64,000 nucleotides of DNA from contig NC_132970.1 of the NCBI RefSeq assembly GCF_047496725.1, positions 404,501 to 468,500 of the forward strand, read 5' to 3'. The translations under genes and the position numbers were made by a program. The DNA comes from Anoplolepis gracilipes. Taxonomy: Eukaryota > Arthropoda > Insecta > Hymenoptera > Formicidae. This document shows, piece after piece, positions 50,271 to 62,632 of the stretch. The notes below the pieces were generated by a model that did no database searches, was not told the origin of the DNA, and worked only from the letters and a program-made list of their open reading frames with translations. How positions within the stretch are numbered: the stretch's first letter is position 1; every line of letters starts with the position of its first letter.

Positions 50271-50360
50271 ATGGCGGTTCCTATCCCCTCGCTATGGCTA
50301 ATGATTATGGTTTGCCGTATACCAAGTTGCGACTATCTGTATCGCTCGTCTGTCCGTTAG
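50271..50360 (+). CDS. Candidate small ORF (29 aa) in good Kozak context
   Basis: ATG at 50271 in the context GCGAACATGG opens a 29-residue frame, MAVPIPSLWLMIMVCRIP onward to a TAG at 50358. Its N-terminus is hydrophobic and could be signal-peptide-like. The preceding 200 bases are GC-balanced and leader-like. It could be a first coding exon, a microprotein or chance. No good splice donor is visible within it. Confidence 0.15.
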   Translation: MAVPIPSLWLMIMVCRIPSCDYLYRSSVR

Positions 50361-50365
50361 AAGGG

Positions 50366-50388
50366 GAGAGAGAGAGAGAGAGAGAGAC
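50366..50388. repeat. (GA)n microsatellite
   Basis: Short GA tract. Confidence 0.9.
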
Positions 50389-50937
50389 ATTATTTGAAAA
50401 AATCTAAAATTAGTTCCAAAGTGACCACGTTTCGCCGGAAGGAAGCCACGGGAGAAATTTTAAGCCGCTTGCCGGCTCCGTTGTTCAACGTTGTACGTTG
50501 TGCCGGAAGATAGAAAAGCGAGAGCACAGTTTCAGTTTTTATTACTTTTTTACGATTCACCACGAAGAGTCTCTCGCGAGAGTTTCTGGGACTGCGGTGT
50601 GTTAATTTTATTTCTTATCTGTCCGCCTCTTGTTTGTCCCTCATAAATCTTCGTAACGGATTCACGGATATATTTTGCTCGATCGTTCATATCGTTAACC
50701 TGTCATCAATGGCATAATTCATGAGTAGTGGCATTATAGTCGGCCGATGTAATACAATTATTAACAATACAATTACTCATTGCTTATATCATAATAATAC
50801 CTCATTAAAAATACGAGATTCATGCATCAATATTACTGATGTTTTGTTATTCAAATATTAATACTCGTATATTGCTATCTCGTATCATATCGTATCATAA
50901 TAATGTTATTCGTATTTTGCTGTATAATGTAACAAAA

Positions 50938-50939
<2 letters not shown>
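50389..50939. other. Noncoding spacer
   Basis: Balanced at the start with GAGTCTCTCGCGAGAGTTTCT near 50567, then AT-rich. Nothing recognised. Confidence 0.5.

Positions 50940-50994
<55 letters not shown>
50940..50994. repeat. (TA)n microsatellite
   Basis: About 55 bases of alternating TA. Confidence 0.95.
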
Positions 50995-50999
<5 letters not shown>

Positions 51000-51642
51000 T
51001 TTTGATAGTCATCGTAAATTATATATATTTAAACCATTATATATGTATTATAATATTGAAATGCGTAACGTAATATCTCAGAAAATTGTACGATTCTGTG
51101 ACCGCGTGTAGAGTTGAAAGGCGGCGTTATCGTGTTTGTTGATACGCAATGCTCTGCCCTATCGTTGCTGTGTCTCGATATATGCATATAATGCGGCGGT
51201 TTACGACGTGTTTATTAGAGTGGCCTGCGGAGCGTACAGTTGGCGCGCATACCATGCTCGTCCCACATAAGCTGACAATTACTGCCACGGCGGCAGGTGA
51301 CAACCGGCCGTCGCGCGCGATTCCACCGTCGACGAGACCGTCGCGCATCGTTCCGCATAAACGTACACACCCGACATACCGAAAGGATATGATCCGTATA
51401 CGACGAGGAAATTTATGGCGTTATCCGTCACGCGCAGCACGTGGCCGACTCGCCAATTTTGAAATTCGATTCACGAATTAGCGCGCTCTCGTCGCCGAAG
51501 CCAATTCAACCCGCAAACGAATGAGTCACAATCGCGAGGGGATTCGCGGAGATATTCCTTACAACCTAACGTTCGACTCTGAATTTTATTCGCGATAATA
51601 GAAGTGGAAGAACCGTAACCGAGATTTTATATTCACAGCGAA

Positions 51643-51677
<35 letters not shown>

Positions 51678-52936
51678 GTCGTGAGAATTTTCCGAACGTA
51701 CGAGCGTCTAGCTAAAGCGAGCAATGTTGACGACAAATGTTCGCGGAGACGAGAGGCAACCGTGCGTACATTTACTTGGATCGTGGGTCGCTCCCTTTGT
51801 AATTTTCGAGTGTCCTTAACTCGGCGCTGTGAACCGTCTATTCCACGTCGTTTCGCGAAATTCACAGCAACGGCGACCAGCGCCATAACGCTGCTCGGCG
51901 ACGATAAAGTCGCATTAAACTATCGATTTTTCCGACACAACCAATAGCGCACACAGTTTCGGCAGTTTAACGAAAATCGAAGGTGAAGGATAATGGAAGG
52001 GAAGCAACTAGTCGTCGTCTACGAATTGCGCCCCGGTCGATGCTGTTTTCTCTCTCATTCTCCCTCTTTCTCTCTATCCATCTCGGGCTTTCCACCACCT
52101 CCCACCCTCGTTTAATGGCCGGGCTTCTTTCCGTGAGAAATTGAAATCCACGATGCTCGATCTTGGGGTCGGGACGACGGCGGACCGATTCGCGTTACTG
52201 CATCTATCCTTACGTAATTCCAGCGCTTCTTCTTTCACTTAAACCGATCTCGGTCGGGGGCGTTCGTGAATTCAGGTCGACAAAACGATAGGTTGGGGTT
52301 GCCGTCGTTTGAAAAGGATGCGAAACCGTTTGTTCTCCACCGAAGGTTGATGCCTTCATTAGAATGTACGATGAAACCGAACAGCGCGAATGGAAGAATC
52401 ACGCGCAATTACCGTGGCTCTTAGCGGAGGTATATATCTCACGTTAATGGAATGAGGCGATAAAATATATCATGAGAAGATATATCTCGACCTCCTCACT
52501 GACAGTGAGAGTGTAAATATATGTTCTTTTTGTTCTTTTGTCGCGATACCTTTGCCGATATTTTTTTTTTTTTTTTTTTTTACGCCGGCGCGGCGTTCGA
52601 TTATTCTTCCCGTTGCAAATATTTTCTCTTTTCATTGCTTTGCTTAGATTTTTTCCCCTTTTTCTTTTTCTTTTTTTTACAGCACGTTTAATTTGCAAAT
52701 TCGAATTTGGACCGTAATCCATAAATTTACACCAAGCTGTATAAAACAAGAGACACTCTTACAGCCAATTTAAAAAAATACTCTGTAACCTGAAAGGGTG
52801 GATTATTGTTATATCATAGTAACAAAATGTTTTAAAACTCGTCGTATACTACAAAATAATTTTTTTGAATGGATAGAGACCATGTTATACGAGAAGGACT
52901 ATTTACACTGCAATTTTTACACATCCTTTGATCTCA
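50995..52936. other. Noncoding stretch with (CT)n tract
   Basis: CpG-rich from 51100 to 52450, containing CT repeats at 51646-51675. Poly(T) runs lie at 52561-52580. Overlapping open frames on both strands in the CpG-rich part have no known domains. Confidence 0.5.
51646..51675. repeat. (CT)n microsatellite
   Basis: Pure CT dinucleotide. Confidence 0.95.
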
Positions 52937-53435
52937 AAATAGTATTTTTTTTAAATATTTTCATATATCAACAGTTCTTTTAAATTTCAGTTAGAAAAAC
53001 AGAAATAATTTTAAATAGATTTTTTTATTTCACTTTAATGAATGGAACGAAAAAAGATGATATAGTTATGGAAAAATTAACCTTTATAACACTTTTCCGC
53101 TACGCGATTTTTGCGTAGACGAGCGTAACGGCTTATGATTTTTAGAATTATGACTTGATCGGATTTTATCGCGAGAACAATCTAGCATTTTTCTAATATT
53201 TTGATGTATCAACAGTTCTTTTAAATTTCGTCCGAAAAACCGAAATAATTTTAACCCAATTTTCTGACGTCACTTTACTAAACGGGACAAAAAATGTGAT
53301 GCAGTTGCGGAAAAATTATGACACCTTTCCGACCTTTATGACACTTTTCCGCTAGGTGATTTTTGCGTAGACGAGCGTAACGGCTTATGGTTTTTAGAAT
53401 TACGACTTGATCGGATTTCACCGCGAGAGCAATCC
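52937..53435 (+). repeat. Tandem duplication, about 245 bp unit
   Basis: Two direct copies lie next to each other. TATCAACAGTTCTTTTAAAT occurs at 52966 and 53207. TTTTTGCGTAGACGAGCGTA with ACGGCTTATG follows in both (about 53109 and 53361), then TTAGAATTAYGACTTGATCG and CGCGAGARCAATC. Spacing is 241 at the left and 252 at the right, owing to a short insertion in copy 2. The GCGTAG / CTACGC string is reminiscent of the ends of the 1888-3027 element. Confidence 0.85.
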
Positions 53436-54714
53436 TCGAGGATATACATTAGTTGGAAATTACGCGGCGCCATCCCCGTTCCTCTCGTATCACGGTCGAC
53501 GTTAAGTCTGCTAGAAATAAATGCAAATGAAGCCGCTGTTGGCGGTCTTGTTACCCGTTAAAGGGTCGTGCAACGGTTAGGAACGGGTCGGAGGGGCGTT
53601 GGCGGAAATAGCAAAATCTGCACTTCTTGGCACTGTGAGCTTGTGCTTCTCCGCTTCGTCCGTCCCTGCCGCCAAATTGATGGCGCACAAGGAGCGCGCG
53701 TACAACGTGCGGTAGATTAGCGAGCGAAATGCCGGACCGTTTGGAGAATCCGGAGCTGGCACGCACCTCATCCCGAAACTTGGTGTCGAGCCGCAATTAA
53801 ATTACGCGGAGTCATTAACAGTTTACGACGGGGCGAAGAAACGGATTTCGCGGGCGAATCGTGATAAACGCGTCTCTGGATTTCTCGTTTAGTCATCGAA
53901 TTCCGAGCGGGCCTCGTCTGTCCTGAAGCGAAATTGTCGATGGCGAGTGAGAGATGGTAATCTTGATTACGAATTATCATGCGTATTATCTGACGGCGGA
54001 CGACACCGATGTTAAACACATCCGCCGCCTTTATCACGTCGAGCCGAAACTCGTGGCATTATGTAAGCCGAACATATACCTATCTACGTATCTACTGAAA
54101 TTGACACTAATTCCAGAATCTCGTCAGGACGACGGTGGCCAGATTGCCTTTCTCGTATCGTACATTACGATTCGATAACCTAAATGTACGCGAACGGTCG
54201 CGTTAGTCCGTATCCTATTGGATAGGTATAGCTCTCTGCGGCGGACGCAGTTTCCCTGTTCAGAAGCTGAGCTGACGGCGTGCAATGTCCGATCCAATCT
54301 GTGTGTGCACGGGCTACGGCTAACGGATGCCAACGGATGTCTAACCGCTCTAGTGTACGTAGTATCGCCATTCCCTTCGATCTACATGCACGCATCGGCG
54401 CAAAGCCCAATGTAACTAGCACGCGTGTGGATACAGCCGACCGAGAACGCTGTGTTCAGCTGCATAGAATGGCCAGTCCGGAAGCCTCGCCAAAGGCGAC
54501 AAGGGATGTCCGCTGCCCAAATTGCCACCCTTGCTTACACGAGCCACTTTTTCGTCCCTCAAACCACACCGAATACACTTAATGTTCTTTTTTTTTTTTT
54601 TTTTTTTTGCTCCTTTTTTTTTTTTAAACTTGTACGTGTCAACTTTTTTGAGCCACTAATTTCAAATTATATATAAATATAAGGAATTGTCTTTTTTTTT
54701 TTCTTTTGTTATTA
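53436..54714. other. GC-balanced noncoding stretch
   Basis: From 53440 to 54580 the composition is near balanced and open frames overlap on both strands, none with recognisable domains. A poly(T) tract lies at about 54586-54608, followed by AT-rich DNA. Confidence 0.45.
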
Positions 54715-55281
54715 TAAGGTAGCTGTCCCGGTTGTAAGTCATTTAAGATTGTTGACTACGATTTTTTTATGTAAAAAAGGAGTATAATAAGTGGAATATA
54801 TGTATATTTTACAAAATAATTTTCTGAACTTTTAGCTATCATATTTAATTAAAATAAAAAGATTTTTATTTGTATATAAAATAATTATTTAAATTTTAAC
54901 AACCGTCTACAGGATGACCCAGTTATAAGTTGTAAGTCGCTTATAATCTTTTTGTCCCAATTGCAATACGAAACAACATATCTCTTGTTTTGCAGAGAAA
55001 TATAAACTTATTTTATTTACGAAATATGTAGTCTCTCTTACTATTGACATTTACACTGCGAATTAAACAAAACCATCGTCAGTTAAAAATTCTTTTTTAA
55101 ATTTTTTGGCAATATTATATATAGTTAAGTTAAAAATGTGATATTTTACTAATAGCTGGCGCGATAATATTTCTTTTTAAATATATATAATAATTAATTA
55201 TAATTGTTTAATAAAATAAATTTAAAAGCAAAAGTGACTTACTATTGGGACATGACTTACACAACTGGGACAGTTACCTTA
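54715..55281. mobile_element. MITE with TAAGGTARCTGTCCC termini and an internal terminus-like copy
   Basis: The left end TAAGGTAGCTGTCCCGGTTG and the right end CAACTGGGACAGTTACCTTA are inverted. Next to them, GTAAGTCAT on the left pairs with ATGACTTAC on the right. Near 54911-54960 an internal stretch again reads GACCCAGTTATAAGTTGTAA followed by GTCGCTTATAATC and TTTTTGTCCCAA, resembling the terminal motif. The interior is AT-rich without an ORF. Confidence 0.75.
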
Positions 55282-55416
55282 CGAAATTTATTGCAAACAT
55301 TTTTTTTTAGCACATGTGCGTATAAGATTTATAATTGTGTGCAACTACTAAAAAGAAGAATGTCATAAACAGTACAGAATATTCTTAAAAAATTTATTAA
55401 AGCTTTAAAAAATTTT

Positions 55417-55417
<1 letters not shown>

Positions 55418-55468
<51 letters not shown>
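55418..55468. repeat. Poly(T) tract, 51 bases
   Basis: An uninterrupted T run of exceptional length. It could be a homopolymer microsatellite or the tail of a minus-strand retroposed sequence. Confidence 0.9.
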
Positions 55469-55471
<3 letters not shown>

Positions 55472-58400
55472 GTGATACATAATCATGTAAACGTTAGAAC
55501 GTTGTGTGTGTATGCGTGCATATCATTTTGAGAAATTGAATAAATTTACATATCTTTCTTTCGAGGGGGTATCTCTCATCGTATATGCAGTCAATCTCAT
55601 GTTTAATCGAGACGGTTTGACTCGAACAAAATGGTTATGGATAGTGTGACTGCGCTGTAGTGTATTGAATAGAATGTTTGATTAGTTTCATTCGTCGGGC
55701 AAATGTCAAAGCTGCAAAGTTTCACGGTGTTTGGTAAATTGATCTCGCGAATACCGGACGGAGGATTTTCGAAAACATAGCTGTGATTTGCGCCCGGGCG
55801 TTTGTTTTTGGTATCGCTGAATCACGTTGTCGAAACTCCAATTTATTGTCCATGAATTTTCCGTCGGTGATTCAAGAAATATTAGATTTATGGCTCAGAA
55901 ATGCGTTACAACCCGAAAATGACCGCACTAGCGAATAAAGTTGCAGCGATATGCGATAAATTGTATTAACCGATTGTATTGTTGAGGGAAACAAATGACG
56001 GTTGGTGAAAACTTTTTTTTTCCCCCTTCCCCCCCCCCCCCTCGACAATTGAATTCGCGCGTCGCGTTGCCTTGATTTTTCTACAAAGTTCGAAAATGCG
56101 ACAAAAAATCGCGATTAGATTATCAGAATTTGAGGTGCTGTCGCAATATTTTATTACGGTAAAATATGAGCTTTCGTCACGACTTACGCGGATAATAAGC
56201 TACAGATACTCAGATATTATATTTAGCCGACCAACTCATATCGGCCAGTCACGAGATTAATTATATTGTAAACCGAGCCAACTGCAGTTCGCGAACTACA
56301 AACTCGCGGACTCGTTTCCGTATTTGATATGATTTCGAAGTAATACGAATCCGGGCACCGGGTGAAGCCTCGTTGTTGAATCTAGGGTAGCAATGGGAAT
56401 AGTTCGTAACGTTATAAGCTTTTGTTGGATGGCGTGAACTGTGAGCTAAACGCTCCTAACTCCAGTTACTAGTAACTAGTAATTAAGCGAGGCGCTGCTG
56501 TGTGAAACGACCCACCTACCTCTATCCCTCGCACCTTTCAACCATCCCAAAGGTTGCGGTGTGGAACGTGTCCGTGTGTCTCATCTCATCGTGGCATAAG
56601 TCAGTAAGAATGATATACGGAGATGTACAGTCACGGATTTTAGTTTTAATCACATAGATATATTTAGATTTATCTTTACAGTTACATCTTTCTTCATCCT
56701 TTTTAGAATAATATTTGATAATTGCTCGAGAGCATTTAGAACTTGTCGTTAAGAAGAATATATTATTATTTCAATCAAATAGTTTTTGTTTCGTTTTGAA
56801 AAAATTACTTGAAAGAGTACAAGTAATTTTAATTGAGGATTGTTTTTTCGTATACATATTACGTGATTATTTTTTCACACAATTATATACGCTTTTCGTG
56901 CAATTGTGTATTGCAAACACTGGATGTATAATATTTGGAGAAATATCTCAGTGGATATATATGTATCTAGGTCATCATGTTATATGTATTGAATTTAATG
57001 CGAATTTTGTTAAATATAGTTAGTTAATATAGTTAGCTCAATATTGTTATCCAGTAATGTATTTCAATAATCAGAGTAGTTAAAATTGCTAAAATATCAG
57101 AAAACATATAAAGAAAGAAGTATTTTGTCCATGTTTTTTTGGTAATTACAGAACATTTTAAAATTATTTCCGTAATTTGGTAGCTCTCAAATAATTATTA
57201 CTTGAAATTAACCGAAAAATGAGTTTTATTCTTTTATGGCTCAAAAAACTTTGACTCACTTCTAATGATCTTGAAATTATCTATCTTTTAAATATTAAAG
57301 CACATGGCCAAATCTCTTTTAGTTTAAAATTCAAATATTTTCGGCCGCCTATTTTCATTCTCAATAAATTTTGTCTCTTATATCGAGATTATATAATATA
57401 ATTAAAATAAGAAATTCAGATGTGATAACAGTCTCTCGCATGCAAATCGTAATATAATCCAAGAGATATAACGTCCACTGGTGCGAGTATTAATAACGCC
57501 TTAATTGGAAATTAGACTATGATATAGGCGTTCGACCTTCCTTTCCACGAGCGAGGGTCGCACAGTATATGCCACCAAAGTTAATTCCTTTAATTAATAA
57601 TACAGCTTAGAGCGTAAGACTATAAAGCGACCAGCAAACGCAAATGGCCTTGTACAGTAACGAATTTGAACATTTTCCATTGTTTCGTTGATAAAAGACA
57701 ATGTTTGCGTTTCCTGATGTATTATGTTTTTCTGTTTCCCAAGAGCAAGCGAAGAAAGCGACGTGCCAAGCGATTCGCAATAAAATGGAAAAACAGAGCG
57801 ATTCTCGCGCGAATTGCACGTCACAATTTTAGGTTTATACCGTATCCAATTCAGAATGATGTAAGACCGTCTATTACGTGGCCTTTGCGAATCACGTGAC
57901 GTTGGCAAATGCATGCAAGTCTTGGAGAACACGCAGCTCGGAACGCGAGCCTTATTCTGTCGTAAAAATGATTTAGGCCATATTGATTAAGAAATTACGC
58001 GAACCTCCTCTTCTCGTGCTTTTAGGTTACCTATTCGTCACTTTTAATCGTCCAGCACGTCATGTACAAGGGTGTAATAACTTGTATGAAAATGATTTAT
58101 AAAAGCGGCTAGTGTGAATATAATTGTAAATATAAATTATATAACATATATATTGTGAGAAAATGAATATTAAATTAAAAACTAAAAATTAATATTGATA
58201 TATTAAAATTATAACGTATAACGTATATAATAATTCAATTAATACAAAACTTTTTAGCAATTTTTAGAAAGCTCAAGATTTTTTTAACACGCATAAGGAA
58301 AGTGTTGAACATATATGTATATGTATATGAAGAATTACGAAAAATGTCTAAAATAATCAAACTATTGAAGTCTGATTCGGTATCCTATTTCTGTCAGGAT

Positions 58401-58799
58401 ACAGGAAGCGTCAATCGATTGAATGACGAGCTACTGTATTTTAGTTTAATTATGACAGACATTCGCATATGTATTTCGCGATATACTTTCACAGTTTTTA
58501 TTCATTATATTTTATATAAAAGAGAGGGAAATGCTTTTTTAATCAAATAATTTTAATGCAAATAAATTTTACACATTGGTTTTATACGTTTAAAACAAAG
58601 TTTGTAATTCATTTATTAATCGGACGATTTATCATTTCGGTAATAAGCTAATAAAAATATTCTGGTACATATTGATGTATATAACGTATAAATATAACAT
58701 CAGTGAGAATCCAAATATTTGGTTAATATAAAACGTGTATTTTGCAGCAAACATTTATCACGATATATATACCTTTGACGATTTCTTGTCTCCGCAAAA
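55469..58799. other. Noncoding stretch
   Basis: Balanced patches lie at 55560-56620 and 57420-58060, with AT-rich DNA between. A 13-base C run lies at 56029-56041. No gene was recognised. Confidence 0.5.
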
Positions 58800-59151
58800 G
58801 CTCCCGGTACAATGTCGAAAAATTTTCGTTTCCGGTGCGCGCACGAGGGGAACCGACGCTGCACTTTCGAAAATTTCGTGCAATTTCGCGCGGTGGCGCG
58901 TACGACGGTGCCCTCTCGACGACAAGGTGGCACGGGCAAAAGCAGAGCACCGTGCCGGGGCGGCCGGAACGAGGGAATGGGGTGGTGGATCTCTCTCCCG
59001 CCGCTCGCTTCACGAGAGATGGTTCGCTCTACGCCCGTCGTCGGGGCGCTGCAGCCCGTCAGGACGTCAGTTCTCCATCGTATCGCGCCGCGGTCGGACC
59101 TGGATCCTTGGTCGCGCGTACACGCACACATATACACACACACACACATAT

Positions 59152-59191
<40 letters not shown>

Positions 59192-59339
59192 CACACACGC
59201 ATACACCACAGATTATATCCACATGCGCGCGCGCGCGCACCTCTGCGTGCGGACACCCTCGCCGGGCGAATCCTTCCAGTGAACGGCGGGACTGGTCGCG
59301 ACTATGAGCGAATCGCGGCCACGATGATTACACTACTAC
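58800..59339 (+). promoter_or_regulatory. CpG island, probable promoter region
   Basis: GC content and CpG density rise sharply at about 58800 against AT-rich DNA to the left. The island contains GGACGTCAG (a CRE-like core, about 59061-59069), numerous CGCG strings and TTCCAGTGAA near 59273-59282, which could be an initiator. Several overlapping open frames of 150-200 codons on both strands all cross the CA/TA repeat and look like composition artefacts. I read this as the promoter of a + strand transcript continuing to 60620. Confidence 0.4.
59119..59210. repeat. (CA)n(TA)n(CA)n compound microsatellite
   Basis: CA units flank about 25 bases of TA. It sits inside the CpG island. Confidence 0.95.
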
Positions 59340-60161
59340 TCGTTGACGATAAGCGGTAATTGAACGCGAGTGCTCCCCTCTCCCCCCCCCCTCCCCCGAG
59401 TTCGCGCGAGTGCCGGAATACTGGCTGGTGGCTGTCGAGGGTGAACGTCGAGAGTGACACGTTCGAGAGTGACGATTCGACTGATTAGTCGCGGGCCGAG
59501 GGTTCGGCGAGTTAGGCGAACGACAGGAAGAGGTAGAGGGAGATATTATAATCAAGGAGTGTGTTGTAAAGCGGTGACCCGGTGCGGTACCCGGCTATAT
59601 GCGGAGATAATAGTGATAAACAGGATCGTAAGGCGGACGGGTAGTGGTAGTAGTGAGAGTCGAGGGCGACAAGTAGTGATAGACGGTAACGAGGCGGGCA
59701 GTAGCGGAGGACAATAGCGGCAAAAGCACAGACGATACTCTGCGAGCGAGTGTTCCGGTGATAGCCACTCGCGGTGGCTGGACCAGTCGACGGAGAGTTT
59801 CGGTGGATCAGCTGATGATACCGCGATCCACCGCGATATAAGGGCGACGATGGATCAACGTGGCGTGTATTTACCCTACGTACGGCATGTATCGCGACAA
59901 CGGCGAACATGCGAGCGCGCTTAATCCATGCATATATATATATATATATGTAGGCATTATCGTCGCGGCTCGCCACCGATGAGGATTCAATTAAATCTCC
60001 CGCGAGGAAGGTCAAGTACGCCATGCGAACGACATACAGGGGGCTTTAGGAGGCCCGAGAGTTTTAATTAAAACTCGCCCGCGGGATTCTCATTATCGCG
60101 CCTCGTATTCGGGATTAATTAGCCGCAGCTCGGGAAGAGAAAGGAAGAGAAAGGGAAAGAG

Positions 60162-60165
<4 letters not shown>

Positions 60166-60223
<58 letters not shown>
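60166..60223. repeat. (GA)n microsatellite
   Basis: About 57 bases of GA within the candidate leader, following GA-rich degenerate sequence from 60135. Confidence 0.95.
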
Positions 60224-60225
<2 letters not shown>

Positions 60226-60362
60226 GCGGCGGCGACCGGGCGAAAGGGTGATATAGGAGGACGTGATTTTCCCGGTGGCGCTCGTATATCGTGCTCGTAA
60301 TATCGCGCGACAAGTTTTGTGCGACGCGCCGCGAGCTCCTCGAGCCCGCTCTCGTCGCTCTC

Positions 60363-60416
60363 ATGGACGAGCCTCTTCTCCGGTCGCGCCGCGGCTGGTT
60401 CGCGACTTACAATTAG
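60363..60416 (+). CDS. Possible upstream ORF, 17 aa
   Basis: ATG at 60363 opens a 17-codon frame (MDEPLLRSRRGWFATYN) ending in TAG. It lies in the candidate 5'UTR, about 200 bases before the splice donor. If that exon is real, this would be one of several upstream ORFs. No evidence of translation. Confidence 0.15.
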   Translation: MDEPLLRSRRGWFATYN

Positions 60417-60620
60417 CGATTGCGACGGTTTCTAACAGCAGCGCGCTTTCGCGGCCGAGCAGCTTTGCCGAGTGCTTTGATCGCCGCGAGTGAGAAGATA
60501 CAAGTGGGGTCGTTTCGACAGACAGACGGAGAAAAGCAAAAGAGACAGGCATTATATATATTTTCGATGCGCTTCCGACGATGGTGTCCAAGTGAAACGA
60601 TTCTCTATAATTAGCGATAG

Positions 60621-62632
60621 GTAAGAAATGATAAAATTCTCTATAGAAATTTATACATTGTTAGGTCGCATACATATACATGACGTTTATTTGCCTAAAA
60701 GGCAAATATAAACACGATGCACATATCTGTATCATTTTATTGAAATTAACAATTTTCTTCAAATTAATTTACGTGGCTTTCCAAAGCTTTTTTTTGAATC
60801 GTATAATATATATTTGCGCATATATATGACTGTAACGTAAATACGTTTACGATATCAATTCTCCGTTATATTTTGTATTATACATATATATATATATATA
60901 TATAATTTAATTAATATATTTAATTAATTAAACTATAATGCATTGTAATCTACTAATGCTATTATATAACATTCGATCTTGTTGGAGCTCTCGTGGATTT
61001 GGCTGTTTTTCGCCGCATTGCAGCGTCAAAAGCTCCAGTGCGATATATTTAGTTGCTAGCTCGCGCGAATATATGTACCTTAGACTCATCAAATATTGGT
61101 AGCAGCTAATTACATCGATCGAACGCGCAATCATAATGCCATTAATTTCAAGTAAGTAATTTCGATTTGTCCGTGAAATGAAACGCTATTTTGTAGTGTA
61201 TAATGTTTGCATTTTATAACACGATTGTCAGCATAACATCTTTTATGAAAAATGCAAAATTATTTTCTGCAAAAGCTTGTAAATTGTAAAAATGTAATTC
61301 GTGAATTAAATGAAAACAGAATACAATGCTGTGAACAGAACAATGAGTGTGCGAACGTTAGGCATTTTCTTTCTCTCTCTTTCTCTGTGTGTGGCAAATT
61401 TTATTGCGTATAGAATGCATCAAAATATGAAAAAACACTGGGTACACCGGGTTAGGTACATATATTTTAATTACTTTGATAAAGAGCGGGGATTTTTGCG
61501 GCCAACGATTCTAGAATATTACTGTATAAATTCATAGTGCGCAAAGTGCTTTTAGAAATTGCATTTCCCATAGTTAGAAATTGTCAAAAGTCACGATGCT
61601 ACTTGGATTTTCATATCACGTAACATTATACGGTACTTTTTGGTGCCTGTAAAGATGCAGCTAAGTAGATTGTCTAAAAGACAAAGGTAAAGAGATAACC
61701 GCGGATTGGTGTGTCCGTTATCTCTAGGTGTTGCATTAATTATCTCCATTTTATAAGCATCCGCAGACGCTCGTAAGATAGCAAACAACAAAGTACCCGA
61801 ACTAGTATCCCATTTACGTGGAGATAATGCAAATGAGACGTGGCGCGAGACGCTTCCGGAGGAGATGTGCGTCTAGGTGTTTAACGCGAATAAATACCGG
61901 GTCATTGTGTTTCAGTGTTTTGCTCTGCCAAAATTTCGCCCTCCGGGTTACTCTGGAGAGCGACCTTTATGAAACGAGCGTTTCATACTTTCACGATGTA
62001 CGCTTTCCGCGTGGCAGGCAGTCTATCGTGCTGGCAAATCTCCCCGTTGCAATCGCGCGTGTTTTACCTCCTCTATGATCTTTACACACTCCAGTTGTGT
62101 CCATCAACGTTACATCAGATAACCCTAACAAAATACGCTTTCGCGTAGAATGCATTCGTGCCTCGCGCGCTCTCTGCGTTATTCAATCATACATTCACGA
62201 TACCCGATTGCGCCCTTCCCCCTTTGGGTCTTATTAATAGCACTTACGCGCGTTTACATTGAGTTATTACCGGTTGTGGCTGCCGCCGCGCCGCGCCACG
62301 CCGGTTTGTCGTGAGATCGCGCCATCATTTTGCTCGTGGCAGTCCTTACCGGTGATCGATCGACATCTCGTGCGACCGTACGATAGCGATCCACGCCGTC
62401 GCATCGCGTCGTCCTTATTGTTCCTACCAATAATGACGTTAATGGACGCGGATGCCGTTTTACGCGATGGTCAATAATGTTGCTCGCCAATCGCCAATCG
62501 CTTTGTGAAAAGTGAAAAATGTGTTTATGCTGTGTGAATAAACGTTGGAGGACTCGCATCGCGTCCATCCATCTCACGAAAGCGTGTGCGCGAGGTTAAA
62601 TTGGCCCAACGAGATATACGACCATAGACCTG
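60621..62632. other. AT-rich stretch, likely start of the downstream gene's first intron
   Basis: Begins with the donor GTAAGA. It contains (AT)n at 60886-60903. A 75-codon frame with ATG at 61310 has a hydrophobic stretch (TLGIFFLSLSLCVANFIAY), but nothing else supports it as a gene. GC-balanced patches at 61840-62480 have no recognisable protein. Confidence 0.4.

Larger units (their letters stand above)
59340..60620 (+). other. Candidate noncoding first exon (5'UTR) ending at a splice donor
   Basis: A GC-rich, leader-like sequence ends at AGCGATAG followed by GTAAGAAAT (donor at 60621). It has no long + strand frame but several short upstream ORFs. It contains stem-forming pairs: GCCAC-TCGCG-GTGGC (about 59764-59778), GGTGGATC...GATCCACC (about 59803-59834), and the perfect 18 bp palindrome GAGTTTTAATTAAAACTC (60059-60076). 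The sequence to the right becomes AT-rich at once, as expected of an intron. The coding exons would lie beyond 64000. The 170-codon frame on the minus strand has no domain features. Confidence 0.4.

Noticed and set aside
58735..59359. Overlapping 150-205 codon frames on both strands
   Set aside because: All pass through the CA/TA microsatellite (poly-YI or TH repeats) and owe their length to CpG-rich sequence. No domain or homology is recognised.
59512..60024. 170-codon frame on the minus strand
   Set aside because: It contains a YIYIYI repeat from a TA tract and lies across the candidate + strand leader. No protein features.
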